34,163 nt of DNA from SIAJ01 sp036266155 (GTDB lineage: Bacteria > Planctomycetota > Planctomycetia > Gemmatales > Gemmataceae). Positions 8,480 to 16,933 of the stretch are shown piece by piece; position 1 is the first letter of the stretch, and each line of letters opens with the position of its first letter. The stretch is taken from assembly GCA_036266155.1 (NCBI GenBank), contig DATANR010000363.1, positions 1 through 34,163 on the forward strand. The letters run 5' to 3'. The notes under the pieces were generated by a model. It worked only from the letters and a program-made list of their open reading frames with translations, was not told the DNA's origin and did no database searches. The position numbers and the translations under genes are program-made.

Positions 8480-11122
8480 TCAATCGACATACATGAACTC
8501 ATTGCTCGCCAAGAGCGCCTGGCAATAGCGTTCGCGCCGCGTCAGGCTGTTCTTGTTCCCGGCCGTGTCTTGCGTTTGCAGATAACGAACGCCGAGCGAA
8601 ATCTCGTCGTCCGTCGCCGGCCGCGCAAAGGCCAACTCGTACGCCCGTCGCACGCGACTCGTATCGTCAGTCGCTTCCTTTTCCAAACGCGCCGACAGCG
8701 CTTTCGCCTGCGCCACCATGAAGGGGCTATTCAGCACGAAGAGTTGCTGCTGCGGCACCGTGGTCTCCACACGCTTCTCGCTGGTAATGTTCGCGTCCGG
8801 GAAGTCGAAGAGCCGCAGCAGGCCGCTCAACTCGTGGCGGCTGATCTTCGCGTACACCGTTCGCCGTGAGTTGTCCGCGGAGTCCAGGTTCGTGGTTGGG
8901 CCGCCAAGGGCCGGGTCGAGTCGGCCACTCACGGCCAGCAGGGAATCACGCCAGGCCTCGACGGTCATCCGTCGGCGATTGCCACGCCATAGATATTTAT
9001 TGTCGCCGTCGATCGTCTCGTCCTTGGTATCGGCAACGGATGCACGGCGATACGTCTCGGACGTCACGATCTGCCGATGCAAGGCCTTCACGCTGCCGCC
9101 CGATTCGAGGAACGTCGCGGCCAAATAGTCGAGCAGTTCCGGGTGCGTCGGCCGTTCACCCAGGCTGCCAAAATTGCTCGGCGTGCCGACGATCCCGCGG
9201 CCGAAGTGTTGCTGCCAGATGCGATTCACGAACACACGGGCCGTCAACGGGTTCTTCGGGTCGGCGATGGCGTCCGCCAGTTCCTTGCGGCCGCTGCCCT
9301 CCGTGAACTTCTTCGGATCGTTGCCCGCGATGATGTGCAGGAAGCGCCGCGGCGCGAGGTCGCCCTGTTTCGCCGGGTTGCCGCGCAGGTAGACCTTCAG
9401 GTCAGTCGGCGTGGACTCGCTGAGCCCATGCGTCACCTTGACCGGCGCCGGGGCCTTCTTCGCCAGCTCGGCCTGCTCGGTCTTCATTTTCTCGTAGCTC
9501 GCCTTACGTTCCGGGCTCATGCCCGCGGCCACGTCGGCATCCTTCATCGGGAACACGCCGTTGTCGCCGAAGAGCGCGGTGACCATGTCGCCGGTCTTGC
9601 CTTGCTGCGGCTTGGCGACCGCGGCCTTGACCTCGGTCCGGAAGGCCTCCGCCATCTTCGCAATCTCCGCCGGCGGCTCGGCGACACCGGACTTCTTCGG
9701 CAGATGCTTGCCCCAATCGGTCATCGCGGCCGCGATGTTCTTCTTGTTCAGATAGCGCGTCAGCCGATCGAGCGTCGGGCCATCGAGCTTGTCTTCCTTC
9801 GCGATCTCGTTCGCGGAGGCATCCGGCTTGTCGAGGCGCTTGGCTTCGAGCTTCCACGCGGCGAGCACGTATGTCGGCAATGCGTCGGCCTTTTCGGTTT
9901 CGAGCTTCATCTTCTCGGCTTGCAGGAAGTCCTTCACCGCCTTGGCGGCGTCGGCGACCTTCTTGAGGGCCGCGTTGACGCGCTCGACCTCGGCCTTGGG
10001 CGCCAGCGGCACATCGGCGAGCTTCGTGCTCCAGAAGACGCCGGCCAGCGAGTAATAATCCTGTGTCGGGATCGGGTCGAACTTATGATCGTGGCACCGG
10101 GCACAACTGACCGTCAGACCCAGGAACCCGCGCGTCAACGTGTCGACGCGATCATCCAGCTCGTCGGCCGCGGCCTTGGCGGCATCCGAGTTCTTGTAGT
10201 ACTGGGCGCCGAGTCCGAAGAAGCCAAGCGCGGCCCGATGCCGCAACTCGTCAGGCGAATCGCCCACAATCATGTCGGCCGCAATCTGGTATTTGACGAA
10301 CTTGTCGAACGGCAGGTCCTCGTTGAACGCCTGGATCACCCAATCGCGGTAGCGCCACGCCTCTGAATAGGGCTTCACCGCGAACGTGTGCGCCTGATCC
10401 TCCGCATAACGAGCCACGTCGAGCCAGAATCTCGCTTGCGTTTCGCCATACGCGGGCGCATCGAGCAGCCGATCGACGAACTTCGCATACGCTTCGGGCG
10501 ACTCGTCCTTCAAGAACGCTTCGACATTCTCCGGCTTCGGCGGCAGGCCGGTCAGGTCGATCGTCACGCGTCGGGCGAGCGTCCGCTTGTCCGCGAGGCC
10601 GACGGCCGCCAGGCCCTTCTCGGCGAGTTTGTTGCGAATGAAGCGATCGATCGGGTTCGTCTCCGGCCCCACGGGGATCGCGGGCTTCACGATCGGCTTG
10701 AACGACCAGAATTCACGAGCCTTTGCCCAGTCGACGGCCGCCGTCGCCGAACCGTCGCGCGGGTCAATTGCACCGGAGTCAATCCACCTAGCAAAGTCCG
10801 CAATGACGGCCGGCGACAGCCTGCCACCCTTGGGCGGCATCTTCAACTCGCCCTCGTGCCGGATCGCCTTGATCATCAGACTGTCGCTGGCCTTGCCCCC
10901 GATCAACGCCGGCCCATTATCGCCGCCCTTCAAGATGGCGGCCTTGCTATCGAGCCGCAAACCGCCCGACTGCTTCTTTTCGCCGTGGCACGACAGGCAT
11001 TGCTCGCTTAGCACGGGACGGATCTTCGTCTCAAAAAACTCGCTGGCCTCCGCACTCGGCTTCGGATCGCCCGCGAAAACAGGCGCCGCAATCAACGCGG
11101 CAGCAACAGACCAGAGACGCAT
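8480..11122 (-). CDS. Planctomycete-type secreted protein with cytochrome c-like, DUF1549 and DUF1553 domains
   Basis: The 880-residue product has a Sec signal (residues 1-17), then a cytochrome-c-like domain with CLSCH (42-46) and a MPPKGG segment (95-100) that could supply the axial Met. DUF1549 follows (about 150-360), with a second heme-binding motif CARCH at 340-344, then a Lys/Ala-rich coiled region (about 375-570) and DUF1553 (about 600-850). This architecture is greatly expanded in planctomycetes and verrucomicrobia, usually next to a DUF1501 (Tat-exported) gene; no such partner is present here. Proposed roles concern periplasmic breakdown of complex sulfated or other polysaccharides, but the reaction is not established. 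It stands alone between terminator-like repeats. A long open frame on the opposite strand over this gene is a codon-bias shadow. Confidence 0.9.
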   Translation of the reverse strand: MRLWSVAAALIAAPVFAGDPKPSAEASEFFETKIRPVLSEQCLSCHGEKKQSGGLRLDSKAAILKGGDNGPALIGGKASDSLMIKAIRHEGELKMPPKGGRLSPAVIADFARWIDSGAIDPRDGSATAAVDWAKAREFWSFKPIVKPAIPVGPETNPIDRFIRNKLAEKGLAAVGLADKRTLARRVTIDLTGLPPKPENVEAFLKDESPEAYAKFVDRLLDAPAYGETQARFWLDVARYAEDQAHTFAVKPYSEAWRYRDWVIQAFNEDLPFDKFVKYQIAADMIVGDSPDELRHRAALGFFGLGAQYYKNSDAAKAAADELDDRVDTLTRGFLGLTVSCARCHDHKFDPIPTQDYYSLAGVFWSTKLADVPLAPKAEVERVNAALKKVADAAKAVKDFLQAEKMKLETEKADALPTYVLAAWKLEAKRLDKPDASANEIAKEDKLDGPTLDRLTRYLNKKNIAAAMTDWGKHLPKKSGVAEPPAEIAKMAEAFRTEVKAAVAKPQQGKTGDMVTALFGDNGVFPMKDADVAAGMSPERKASYEKMKTEQAELAKKAPAPVKVTHGLSESTPTDLKVYLRGNPAKQGDLAPRRFLHIIAGNDPKKFTEGSGRKELADAIADPKNPLTARVFVNRIWQQHFGRGIVGTPSNFGSLGERPTHPELLDYLAATFLESGGSVKALHRQIVTSETYRRASVADTKDETIDGDNKYLWRGNRRRMTVEAWRDSLLAVSGRLDPALGGPTTNLDSADNSRRTVYAKISRHELSGLLRLFDFPDANITSEKRVETTVPQQQLFVLNSPFMVAQAKALSARLEKEATDDTSRVRRAYELAFARPATDDEISLGVRYLQTQDTAGNKNSLTRRERYCQALLASNEFMYVD

Positions 11123-11214
11123 GAGGCCTCCCCGAGGCGGGACATCAAGACATGGGCGGCTGGCGGATAGGGATATGGTAACCGATGGCGGGGACGCTGG
11201 AAAGACAGTTCATC

Positions 11215-11283
11215 ACGGATCACACTAAAGACACGGATAAGACATCAATTCAATTCTCATCCATGTCTTCAGTGTGATCCGTG
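11215..11283. repeat. Imperfect inverted repeat (CACGGATCACACT family)
   Basis: CACGGATCACACT (11215-11227) pairs with AGTGTGATCCGTG (11271-11283), and the stem continues inward with AAGACA-c-GGAT against ATCC-a-TGTCTT. The loop is A/T-rich. It lies between the lpdA stop and the start of the upstream secreted-protein gene, and can end lpdA transcription. From general knowledge, sequences of this ATCCGTG type are dispersed widely in planctomycete genomes. Confidence 0.6.
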
Positions 11284-11295
11284 GTTCCTTCTTCT

Positions 11296-12696
11296 TTAGG
11301 CATGAAGCGCCGAGCCGGTCCAGGCTGCTCGCGCCGCTTCGCCAAGCGATTCGGACAGCGACGGATGTGAGTGCGTCAGGCGGGCGAGGTCTTCGGCGCT
11401 GCCCTGGAACTCCATCACCGCTACTGCCTCCGCAATCATGTCCGACGCACGGGGGCCGAAGATGTGGACGGCCAGGAGCCGATCGGTCTGGGCGTCCGCG
11501 ATCACCTTGACGACGCCCTCGGTCTCATCCATCGCCTTGGCCCTCCCACTGGCGAGGAATGGGAACTTTCCCACACGGTACGGCCGGCCCGACTCCTTGA
11601 TCTGCTCCTCCGTCGGGCCGACGCTCGCGACCTCCGGCCAGATGTAGATGACGCTCGGAATCGTGTCATAACTCACGTGCGACGGCTTGCCGGCCAGGTA
11701 CTCCGCGACCGCGACGCCTTCCTCGGATGCCTTGTGTGCGAGCATCGGCCCCGCGATGAGGTCGCCGACGGCATAGACGCCGGGCACATTTGTCTGGAAG
11801 TGCTTGTCGACTTCGACACGGCCCGACTTCTCATCTTGCTTGACGCCCAACTCGGCTAGACCCAAGCCTTCCGTGAATGGCCGACGACCGACGGCGACGA
11901 GCACCTTGTCGCCCGTGAACGCGAGTTCCTTTCCGGTGACGCCAACGGAGGTCACCGTCACCGAACTCTTCGAGACCCGCGCTCCCGTGACCTTTGTCTC
12001 CAGGTGGAACTCGAGCCCCTGGCGATCGAGCGACTTGCGGACGAGCGTGGCAATCTCGCCATCGGTATTTGGCAACAGTCGTGGGAGGAATTCGAGGACC
12101 GTCACCTTGGCCCCGAGACGTTTCCAAATGGAGCCCAACTCGAGCCCGATGTATCCGCCGCCGACGATGATCAGGTGCTTCGGCACCTCCGTAAACGCGA
12201 GCGCATCGGTGGAGTCGACGATGAACTGATGATCGAATTTGAGCGATGGCAACTCGGCCACCTCGCTGCCGGTCGCGAGCAAAATGTTCTTGCCCTCGAT
12301 GGTCTCTTTCGTCATCTCAACGCGATCGATCTCGACCTTGCCGCCGCCGAGCAATTTGGCCGTGCCGGTAATCGCTGTAACTTTGTTCTTCTTGAGCAGG
12401 AAGCCGACGCCGTCGGTCAGCGATTTCACCACCTGGCTCTTGCGCTTCATCATGACGACGAGATCGACCGTAACACGGCCGACGCCGATGCCGTGATTGG
12501 CGAGCTTGTGCTGGGCGATGTGCAGCCACTCGCTGGAATCGAGGAGGGCCTTGCTCGGAATGCAACCGACGTTGAGGCAGGTCCCGCCAAATGCGGGCCG
12601 CTTGTCGACGCAGGCGACCTTGAGCCCAAGCTGCGCCGCCCTGAGCGCCGCGACATACCCACCCGGCCCGCCGCCGATCACGATAAGGTCAAACAT
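11296..12696 (-). CDS. lpdA: Dihydrolipoyl dehydrogenase (E3)
   Basis: E3 reoxidises the dihydrolipoyl group of the E2 subunit with NAD+ as acceptor. The 466-residue length is standard. Seen in order: the FAD-binding GGGPGG (8-13), the redox-active disulfide C40-x4-C45 in GGTCLNVGCIPSK, a second dinucleotide fold around GGGYIGLELG for NAD, the FAD motif near AVGDL, and the C-terminal H-x-H-P (442-445) with the conserved Glu (449) that forms the base on the partner subunit. It is the last gene of the odhA-odhB-lpdA operon. The 48-base gap to odhB is filled by a GGTCC/GGACC repeat that supplies an AGGA close to the start codon. Confidence 0.97.
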   Translation of the reverse strand: MFDLIVIGGGPGGYVAALRAAQLGLKVACVDKRPAFGGTCLNVGCIPSKALLDSSEWLHIAQHKLANHGIGVGRVTVDLVVMMKRKSQVVKSLTDGVGFLLKKNKVTAITGTAKLLGGGKVEIDRVEMTKETIEGKNILLATGSEVAELPSLKFDHQFIVDSTDALAFTEVPKHLIIVGGGYIGLELGSIWKRLGAKVTVLEFLPRLLPNTDGEIATLVRKSLDRQGLEFHLETKVTGARVSKSSVTVTSVGVTGKELAFTGDKVLVAVGRRPFTEGLGLAELGVKQDEKSGRVEVDKHFQTNVPGVYAVGDLIAGPMLAHKASEEGVAVAEYLAGKPSHVSYDTIPSVIYIWPEVASVGPTEEQIKESGRPYRVGKFPFLASGRAKAMDETEGVVKVIADAQTDRLLAVHIFGPRASDMIAEAVAVMEFQGSAEDLARLTHSHPSLSESLGEAARAAWTGSALHA

Positions 12697-12699
12697 CTA

Positions 12700-12739
12700 C
12701 ATAGGTCCTATGGGACCCATAAGTCCGATGGGACCTATG
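12700..12739. repeat. GGTCC/GGACC palindromic repeat between odhB and lpdA
   Basis: CATAGGTCC (12700-12708) and GGACCTATG (12731-12739) are inverted arms; the interior contains further GGGACC and ATGGGACC units. The element fills almost the whole odhB-lpdA gap. On the minus strand it ends four bases before the lpdA start codon and contains AGGACC, so it could both form RNA structure and provide the lpdA ribosome-binding site. Confidence 0.7.
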
Positions 12740-12744
12740 AGCGC

Positions 12745-14016
12745 CTAGATTTCCAAGAGTAGTCTTTCAGGAGCTTCGACGCACTCCTTGACCCGCACCA
12801 AGAACTGAACCGCTTCGCGGCCGTCGATCAGCCGGTGGTCGTAGCTCAGTGCCAAGTACATCATCGGCCGGATCACCACCTGATCGCCCACCGCGATCGG
12901 CCGCTTCTGAATCGAGTGCATGCCTAGAATCGCCGCCTGCGGCGGGTTCAGGATCGGCGTCGAGAGTAGCGAACCGAAGACGCCGCCATTCGTGATCGTG
13001 AACGTCCCGCCTTGCAAATCGGTGACGGTGATCTTGCCATCGCGTGCCTTGACGGCCAGCTCGCCAATCTTCTTCTCAATATCCGCGAACGACATGCGAT
13101 CCGCATCGCGCACGATCGGGACCATGAGCCCGCGTTCGGTGCTCACGGCAACGCCGACGTCGTAGAAGTGTTGCTGAACGATATCGGCCCCGTCGATGCG
13201 CGCATTGGCCGTCGGAAACGCCTTCAGCGCCTCGACCGCCGCCTTGACGAAGAACGACATGAAGCCGAGCCCGACGCCGTGCTTCTCCTTGAACTTGTCC
13301 TTGAACTTCTCGCGCAGTGCCATGATCGCCGACATGTCGCATTCATTGAACGTGGTCAACGTCGCGGTCGTCTGCTGCGATTGCACGAGCCGCTCGGCGA
13401 TGCGCTGGCGGATGCCGGACATGCGAACACGGGTCTCGCGTGAGCCGGCCGGCCTTTCGTAGGACAGGTTTCCAACCTGTCCCGCTGGCTTCGTCGGAGG
13501 CAAAGGCGACGGTGCTGACTTTGGGTCGGGGGACGCCACTGGCGGGGCGTCTTTCTTGGACAGGCTGGAAACCTGTCCTACGGCAGCTTGCACATCCTCT
13601 TTCAAAATGCGTCCGCCTTTGCCGGTGCCGGTCAACGTCGCCGGGTCAATGCCCTCCTCCTCGCTCGCCCTCCGGGCCGCGGGCATAAGGACAGGCACCT
13701 TCTTTTCCGGGATCGTCGGCGGCCGGTCAGCCTGCCGACTCGTTGGCCCATTCGCCGCGGGTGCTCGCGCCGCCGTCGCACCGGCCGGATCGACGGAACC
13801 AATTACCGCCCCAATCGCAACCGTATCCCCTTCCTTCGCTCCGTGCCGCAACACGCCGGTCGCGGGGGCCGGGACGTCGGCGGTCGCCTTGTCGGTTTCG
13901 AGTTCGCAGACGGTTTCGTCGCGCTGAACGGTCGCCCCGTCGGGCTTTAGCCAGCGAGATATGCGGCCCTCGGTGACCGATTCACCGACGGACGGAACCT
14001 TGATTTCGATCGGCAT
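12745..14016 (-). CDS. odhB: Dihydrolipoyllysine-residue succinyltransferase, E2 of 2-oxoglutarate dehydrogenase
   Basis: E2 transfers the succinyl group from lipoate to CoA and forms the core of the complex. Domains: lipoyl domain (1-77) with the lipoylated Lys43 in ETDKA; a Pro/Ala linker; the peripheral-subunit-binding domain (112-143) ending GRILKEDVQ; a second linker (144-195); and the catalytic domain (196-423) with the active-site His394 and Asp398 in HRLIDG. The substrate is inferred from the upstream E1 gene. The second linker is unusual: it is partly encoded by two copies of a palindromic repeat, which give GQVSSLS at about 147-153 and GQVGNLS at about 179-185. The gene begins two bases after the odhA stop, so translational coupling is likely. 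Confidence 0.96.
   Translation of the reverse strand: MPIEIKVPSVGESVTEGRISRWLKPDGATVQRDETVCELETDKATADVPAPATGVLRHGAKEGDTVAIGAVIGSVDPAGATAARAPAANGPTSRQADRPPTIPEKKVPVLMPAARRASEEEGIDPATLTGTGKGGRILKEDVQAAVGQVSSLSKKDAPPVASPDPKSAPSPLPPTKPAGQVGNLSYERPAGSRETRVRMSGIRQRIAERLVQSQQTTATLTTFNECDMSAIMALREKFKDKFKEKHGVGLGFMSFFVKAAVEALKAFPTANARIDGADIVQQHFYDVGVAVSTERGLMVPIVRDADRMSFADIEKKIGELAVKARDGKITVTDLQGGTFTITNGGVFGSLLSTPILNPPQAAILGMHSIQKRPIAVGDQVVIRPMMYLALSYDHRLIDGREAVQFLVRVKECVEAPERLLLEI
13462..13482. repeat. GGACAGG-type palindrome inside odhB (copy 1)
   Basis: GGACAGGTT-TCC-AACCTGTCC forms a 9-base perfect stem with a 3-base loop within the odhB coding sequence. It is read in frame as the linker residues around GQVGNLS. 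It belongs to the same family as the copies at 13558-13578 and 17825-17856. Confidence 0.85.
13558..13578. repeat. GGACAGG-type palindrome inside odhB (copy 2)
   Basis: GGACAGG and CCTGTCC flank a 7-base loop, followed by TAC as in other family members. It is read in frame as the linker residues around GQVSSLS, directly after the subunit-binding domain. Confidence 0.85.
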
Positions 14017-14018
14017 AG

Positions 14019-16796
14019 TTATTTCCCGCCGCTTGCCAAGCCGCTTGCGGCGTAGCGCGCTGGCGTCCCTGCGACCCCATTCCGACTCGACCCCACAATA
14101 TGCGGCACCGGTCCGCCATTGAGCGCCGCCTCCACGAGCTCGGCCTGCTCACGCTGATGAATCTTCAGCGACCCGACGGCCGGCGACGCGCTCGCATCGC
14201 GACCAATGTAGGATACGGTGCAACCCATCGCGCGGAGGCGCGGCTCCATAAATGACCAGCCGCCCATGTTCTGCGACTCTTCCTGAACCCAGACGACCTC
14301 GGCCTTGCGATAGCGATTCAGCACCAGACGCAACTGCGGCTCCGGGAACGGATAGAACTGTTCCACGCGCACCAGGGCAACGTCGTCGCCCGGCCGTTTT
14401 TCCAGCAAATCGAAGTAGACCTTGCCGCTGCACAACACAACGCGGCGAGCGCGCTCCGGCCGCGGGCCAACGTCGTCGATCACCTCGCGGAAAGTGACCG
14501 CACTGAATTCGTCGGCCGACGACACGCAGTCCTTGTGACGCAACAAACTCTTCGGCGTCATGATCACAAGCGGCTTGCGGAAATCGCGCTTCATCTGCCG
14601 GCGCAGCACGTGGAAATACTGGGCCGGCGTCGTCAGATTGCAAACCTGGATGTTGTCCTCGGCACACATTTGCAGAAAGCGTTCGAGGCGTGCCGACGAA
14701 TGTTCCGGCCCCTGCCCCTCGTAGCCGTGCGGCAACAGCATCACCAATCCGCTCGATCGTTGCCACTTCGATTCCGAGCAGACAATGAACTGATCAATGA
14801 TGTTCTGCGCCCCGTTCGCGAAGTCGCCGAACTGTGCTTCCCACAGCACGAGCACGTTCGGCGCGTCGAGCGAGAAGCCGAACTCGAAGCCGAGCACCGC
14901 TTCCTCGCTGAGCAAACTGTCGTAAATCGCGAAGAAGCCGGGCGGCTTGGCCAACTCGCGAAGCGGCACATGGCGTTCGCCGGTGTTCATGTCCTGCAAA
15001 GCCGCGTGGCGTTGGCTAAAGGTGCCGCGCCGCGTGTCCTGCCCGGTGAAGCGAATGCTCGTCCCCTCGGCGAGCAGCGTGCCGAACGCCAGCGACTCGG
15101 CCGTCGCCCAGTCGATCCCCTTGCCGGCTTGGACCACATCGCGGCGACGTTTCAACAACTCCGCGGCCTTCGGGTTGATCGTCACGCCCGCGGGCACAGT
15201 CGTCAGGTGGTCGATTACGCGCCTGAGGGCCTCATGGGGCACGGTCGTCGGCGCCGGTTCGGGGCGGTACTTCGGTTGCAGACGTTGCCAATACCCGCTG
15301 AATGCCTTCATGCCGCGTCGACCAGGGGGCCCTTCGCGCATCTCCTTTTGCGCCAGATCAAGTTGATCCTGGAACTGCCGGCGAAGCTCCTCGCCCTCCT
15401 CCGGCTTCAACACGCCGTCGGCGATGAGCTGTTTCGTATAGACGGCCGACACGCTCGGCCGGTCCTTGATCTTGCGATACAGGAGCGGCTGCGTGAACGC
15501 CGGCTCGTCGCCCTCGTTGTGCCCGTGGCGACGATAACAATACATGTCGATGACGAAGTCGCGCTGGAACGTCTGCCGGAACTCGGCAGCCAGTTCGGCG
15601 ACGAAAACGCACGCCTCCGGGTCCTCGCCGTTGACGTGAAAGATCGGGGCCTGGATCATCTTCGCGACGTCAGTGCAATACGTCGTCGAGCGCGCATCGG
15701 TCGGCGACGTCGTGAAGCCGATCTGATTGTTCACGATGACGTGAATCGTCCCGCCGGTCGTGTAGCCTTCGAGGTTCGCGAGGTTCAGCGTCTCCGCGAC
15801 GATCCCCTGGCCCGCGAACGCGGCATCGCCGTGAATCAGCAACGGCACGCCCATCGCGCGCTTGGTGTCGCCGTGCAGCCGCTGCTTGGCACGCGTCCGG
15901 CCCTCGACCACCGGGTCGACCGCTTCGAGATGGCTCGGGTTCGGCGTCAACGACAGATGAATCGACTGGCCGGTCGTCGTCGTCACATCGCCAGAGAAGC
16001 CTAGGTGATACTTGACGTCGCCGTCGCCATCCATCGAGTTCGGCAAGAAATTGTCTTCGAACTCGGCGAAGATCTGCTGATACGGCTTGCGCAACACGTT
16101 CGCCAGCACATTGAGCCGGCCGCGATGCGACATGCCGAGGATGTACTCCTGGATGCCGAGGCCGGGGCCCTTCTCGACCATCGCGTCGAGGATCGGGATC
16201 AGCGTCTCCGATCCTTCGAGGCTAAAGCGCTTCTGGCCCTGGTAGCGTGTGTGCAGGAAGCGCTCGAACAGCTCGGCATAGTGCAGCGTCATCAGCACGC
16301 GCAACTTTTGCCGCGTCGGCAAACCCGGCCGCATGCGCCGCGGTTCGATGCGTTCCTCGATCCAACGGCGAATGGCCGAATCCTGAATGTGCAGAAACTC
16401 GACGCCGACCGTCCGGCAATACGTCGCCTCCAGGGCCGACCGCAACTCGCGCAGCGTGGCCTGGCCGAGCCCGAGAAATGCGGAGCAATCGAACGTGCGA
16501 TCGAGGTCGGCATCGCGGAGCCCGAATTGTGCGAGTTCGAGCATCGGATGCGGGCCGGGCGCATCGGATAGTGGATCGAGATGCGCCCGCAAGTGCCCGG
16601 CATTGCGGTAAACGTACACCATCCGCACGACGCCAGTTTGACACGTATCGCTCGGCCCGGCCGACGTTCCCCCGAGTTCGAACCCTTCAAAAAACGCCTG
16701 CCAGCGCTCATCGACGCTGGCCCGGTTTTCGCGCCAGCGCCGATAGAAGTCCTCGAGCAAGTCGAGATTGGCAGCGGTAGCAAACGACGGTTGCAT
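14019..16796 (-). CDS. odhA: 2-oxoglutarate dehydrogenase E1 component
   Basis: E1 is the thiamine-diphosphate enzyme that decarboxylates 2-oxoglutarate and succinylates the lipoyl group of E2 in the TCA cycle. About 925 residues from the chosen start, normal for the family. Seen: an N-terminal E2-binding helix (NLDLLEDFYRRW), SHRGRLNVL, the ThDP region with HGDAAFAGQG and INNQIGFTT-like VNNQIGFTT, RHGHNEGDEP, and the pyrimidine domain with EFGFSLDAPN and QFGDFANGAQ. A TTG 15 codons upstream also opens the frame, but the ATG at 16794-16796 matches the family N-terminus. The protein runs ~30 residues past the usual end (HQREQAELVEAAL); the last part (R-Y-A-A-S-G-L) is encoded by half of a dispersed palindrome. 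First gene of the odhA-odhB-lpdA operon. Confidence 0.96.
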   Translation of the reverse strand: MQPSFATAANLDLLEDFYRRWRENRASVDERWQAFFEGFELGGTSAGPSDTCQTGVVRMVYVYRNAGHLRAHLDPLSDAPGPHPMLELAQFGLRDADLDRTFDCSAFLGLGQATLRELRSALEATYCRTVGVEFLHIQDSAIRRWIEERIEPRRMRPGLPTRQKLRVLMTLHYAELFERFLHTRYQGQKRFSLEGSETLIPILDAMVEKGPGLGIQEYILGMSHRGRLNVLANVLRKPYQQIFAEFEDNFLPNSMDGDGDVKYHLGFSGDVTTTTGQSIHLSLTPNPSHLEAVDPVVEGRTRAKQRLHGDTKRAMGVPLLIHGDAAFAGQGIVAETLNLANLEGYTTGGTIHVIVNNQIGFTTSPTDARSTTYCTDVAKMIQAPIFHVNGEDPEACVFVAELAAEFRQTFQRDFVIDMYCYRRHGHNEGDEPAFTQPLLYRKIKDRPSVSAVYTKQLIADGVLKPEEGEELRRQFQDQLDLAQKEMREGPPGRRGMKAFSGYWQRLQPKYRPEPAPTTVPHEALRRVIDHLTTVPAGVTINPKAAELLKRRRDVVQAGKGIDWATAESLAFGTLLAEGTSIRFTGQDTRRGTFSQRHAALQDMNTGERHVPLRELAKPPGFFAIYDSLLSEEAVLGFEFGFSLDAPNVLVLWEAQFGDFANGAQNIIDQFIVCSESKWQRSSGLVMLLPHGYEGQGPEHSSARLERFLQMCAEDNIQVCNLTTPAQYFHVLRRQMKRDFRKPLVIMTPKSLLRHKDCVSSADEFSAVTFREVIDDVGPRPERARRVVLCSGKVYFDLLEKRPGDDVALVRVEQFYPFPEPQLRLVLNRYRKAEVVWVQEESQNMGGWSFMEPRLRAMGCTVSYIGRDASASPAVGSLKIHQREQAELVEAALNGGPVPHIVGSSRNGVAGTPARYAASGLASGGK
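14041..14061. repeat. Half copy of the 44-bp palindrome, within the 3' end of odhA
   Basis: Twenty-one bases (beginning CCGCTTGCGGCG) are identical to 1386-1406. Here the sequence is translated on the minus strand and gives the C-terminal residues RYAASG of the E1 subunit. A shortened echo, CCGCTTGCC, lies just beside it at 14030-14038. Confidence 0.85.
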
Positions 16797-16878
16797 GAGC
16801 GATCCCGAACACGGAAGGGCCACAAGGGAATGATAGGCCAAAGATGTGGGAAAGAAGTGACGATCGCCGACGGACTTC

Positions 16879-16918
16879 AGCCCCTTTCAGGGGCTTCGGT
16901 CGTCCCGCTGGGACGACC
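16879..16918. terminator. Tandem hairpins between the aldolase and odhA
   Basis: AGCCCCT-TTC-AGGGGCT (16879-16895) is followed at once by GGTCGTCCC-GCT-GGGACGACC (16898-16918), both perfect. They lie after the aldolase stop on the minus strand and ahead of odhA, so they may end aldolase transcription. No T-run follows. The odhA promoter should lie between here and 16796, but I see no clear one. Confidence 0.65.
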
Positions 16919-16933
16919 GCTAAACGAGTTGAG

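Noticed and set aside
9077..10366. A 429-codon open frame antisense to the DUF1549/DUF1553 gene
   Set aside because: Arg/Leu/Gly-rich shadow with no domains; the minus-strand gene is well supported throughout.
12698..12704. CTACATA in host DNA next to lpdA
   Set aside because: It is on the strand opposite to lpdA, inside the GGTCC repeat, with no gene start beside it; treated as chance occurrence.
14535..16004. A 489-codon open frame antisense to odhA
   Set aside because: It mirrors the odhA codon positions in GC-rich DNA, has Arg/Leu/His-rich composition and no family resemblance. The E1 protein on the other strand is unmistakable.
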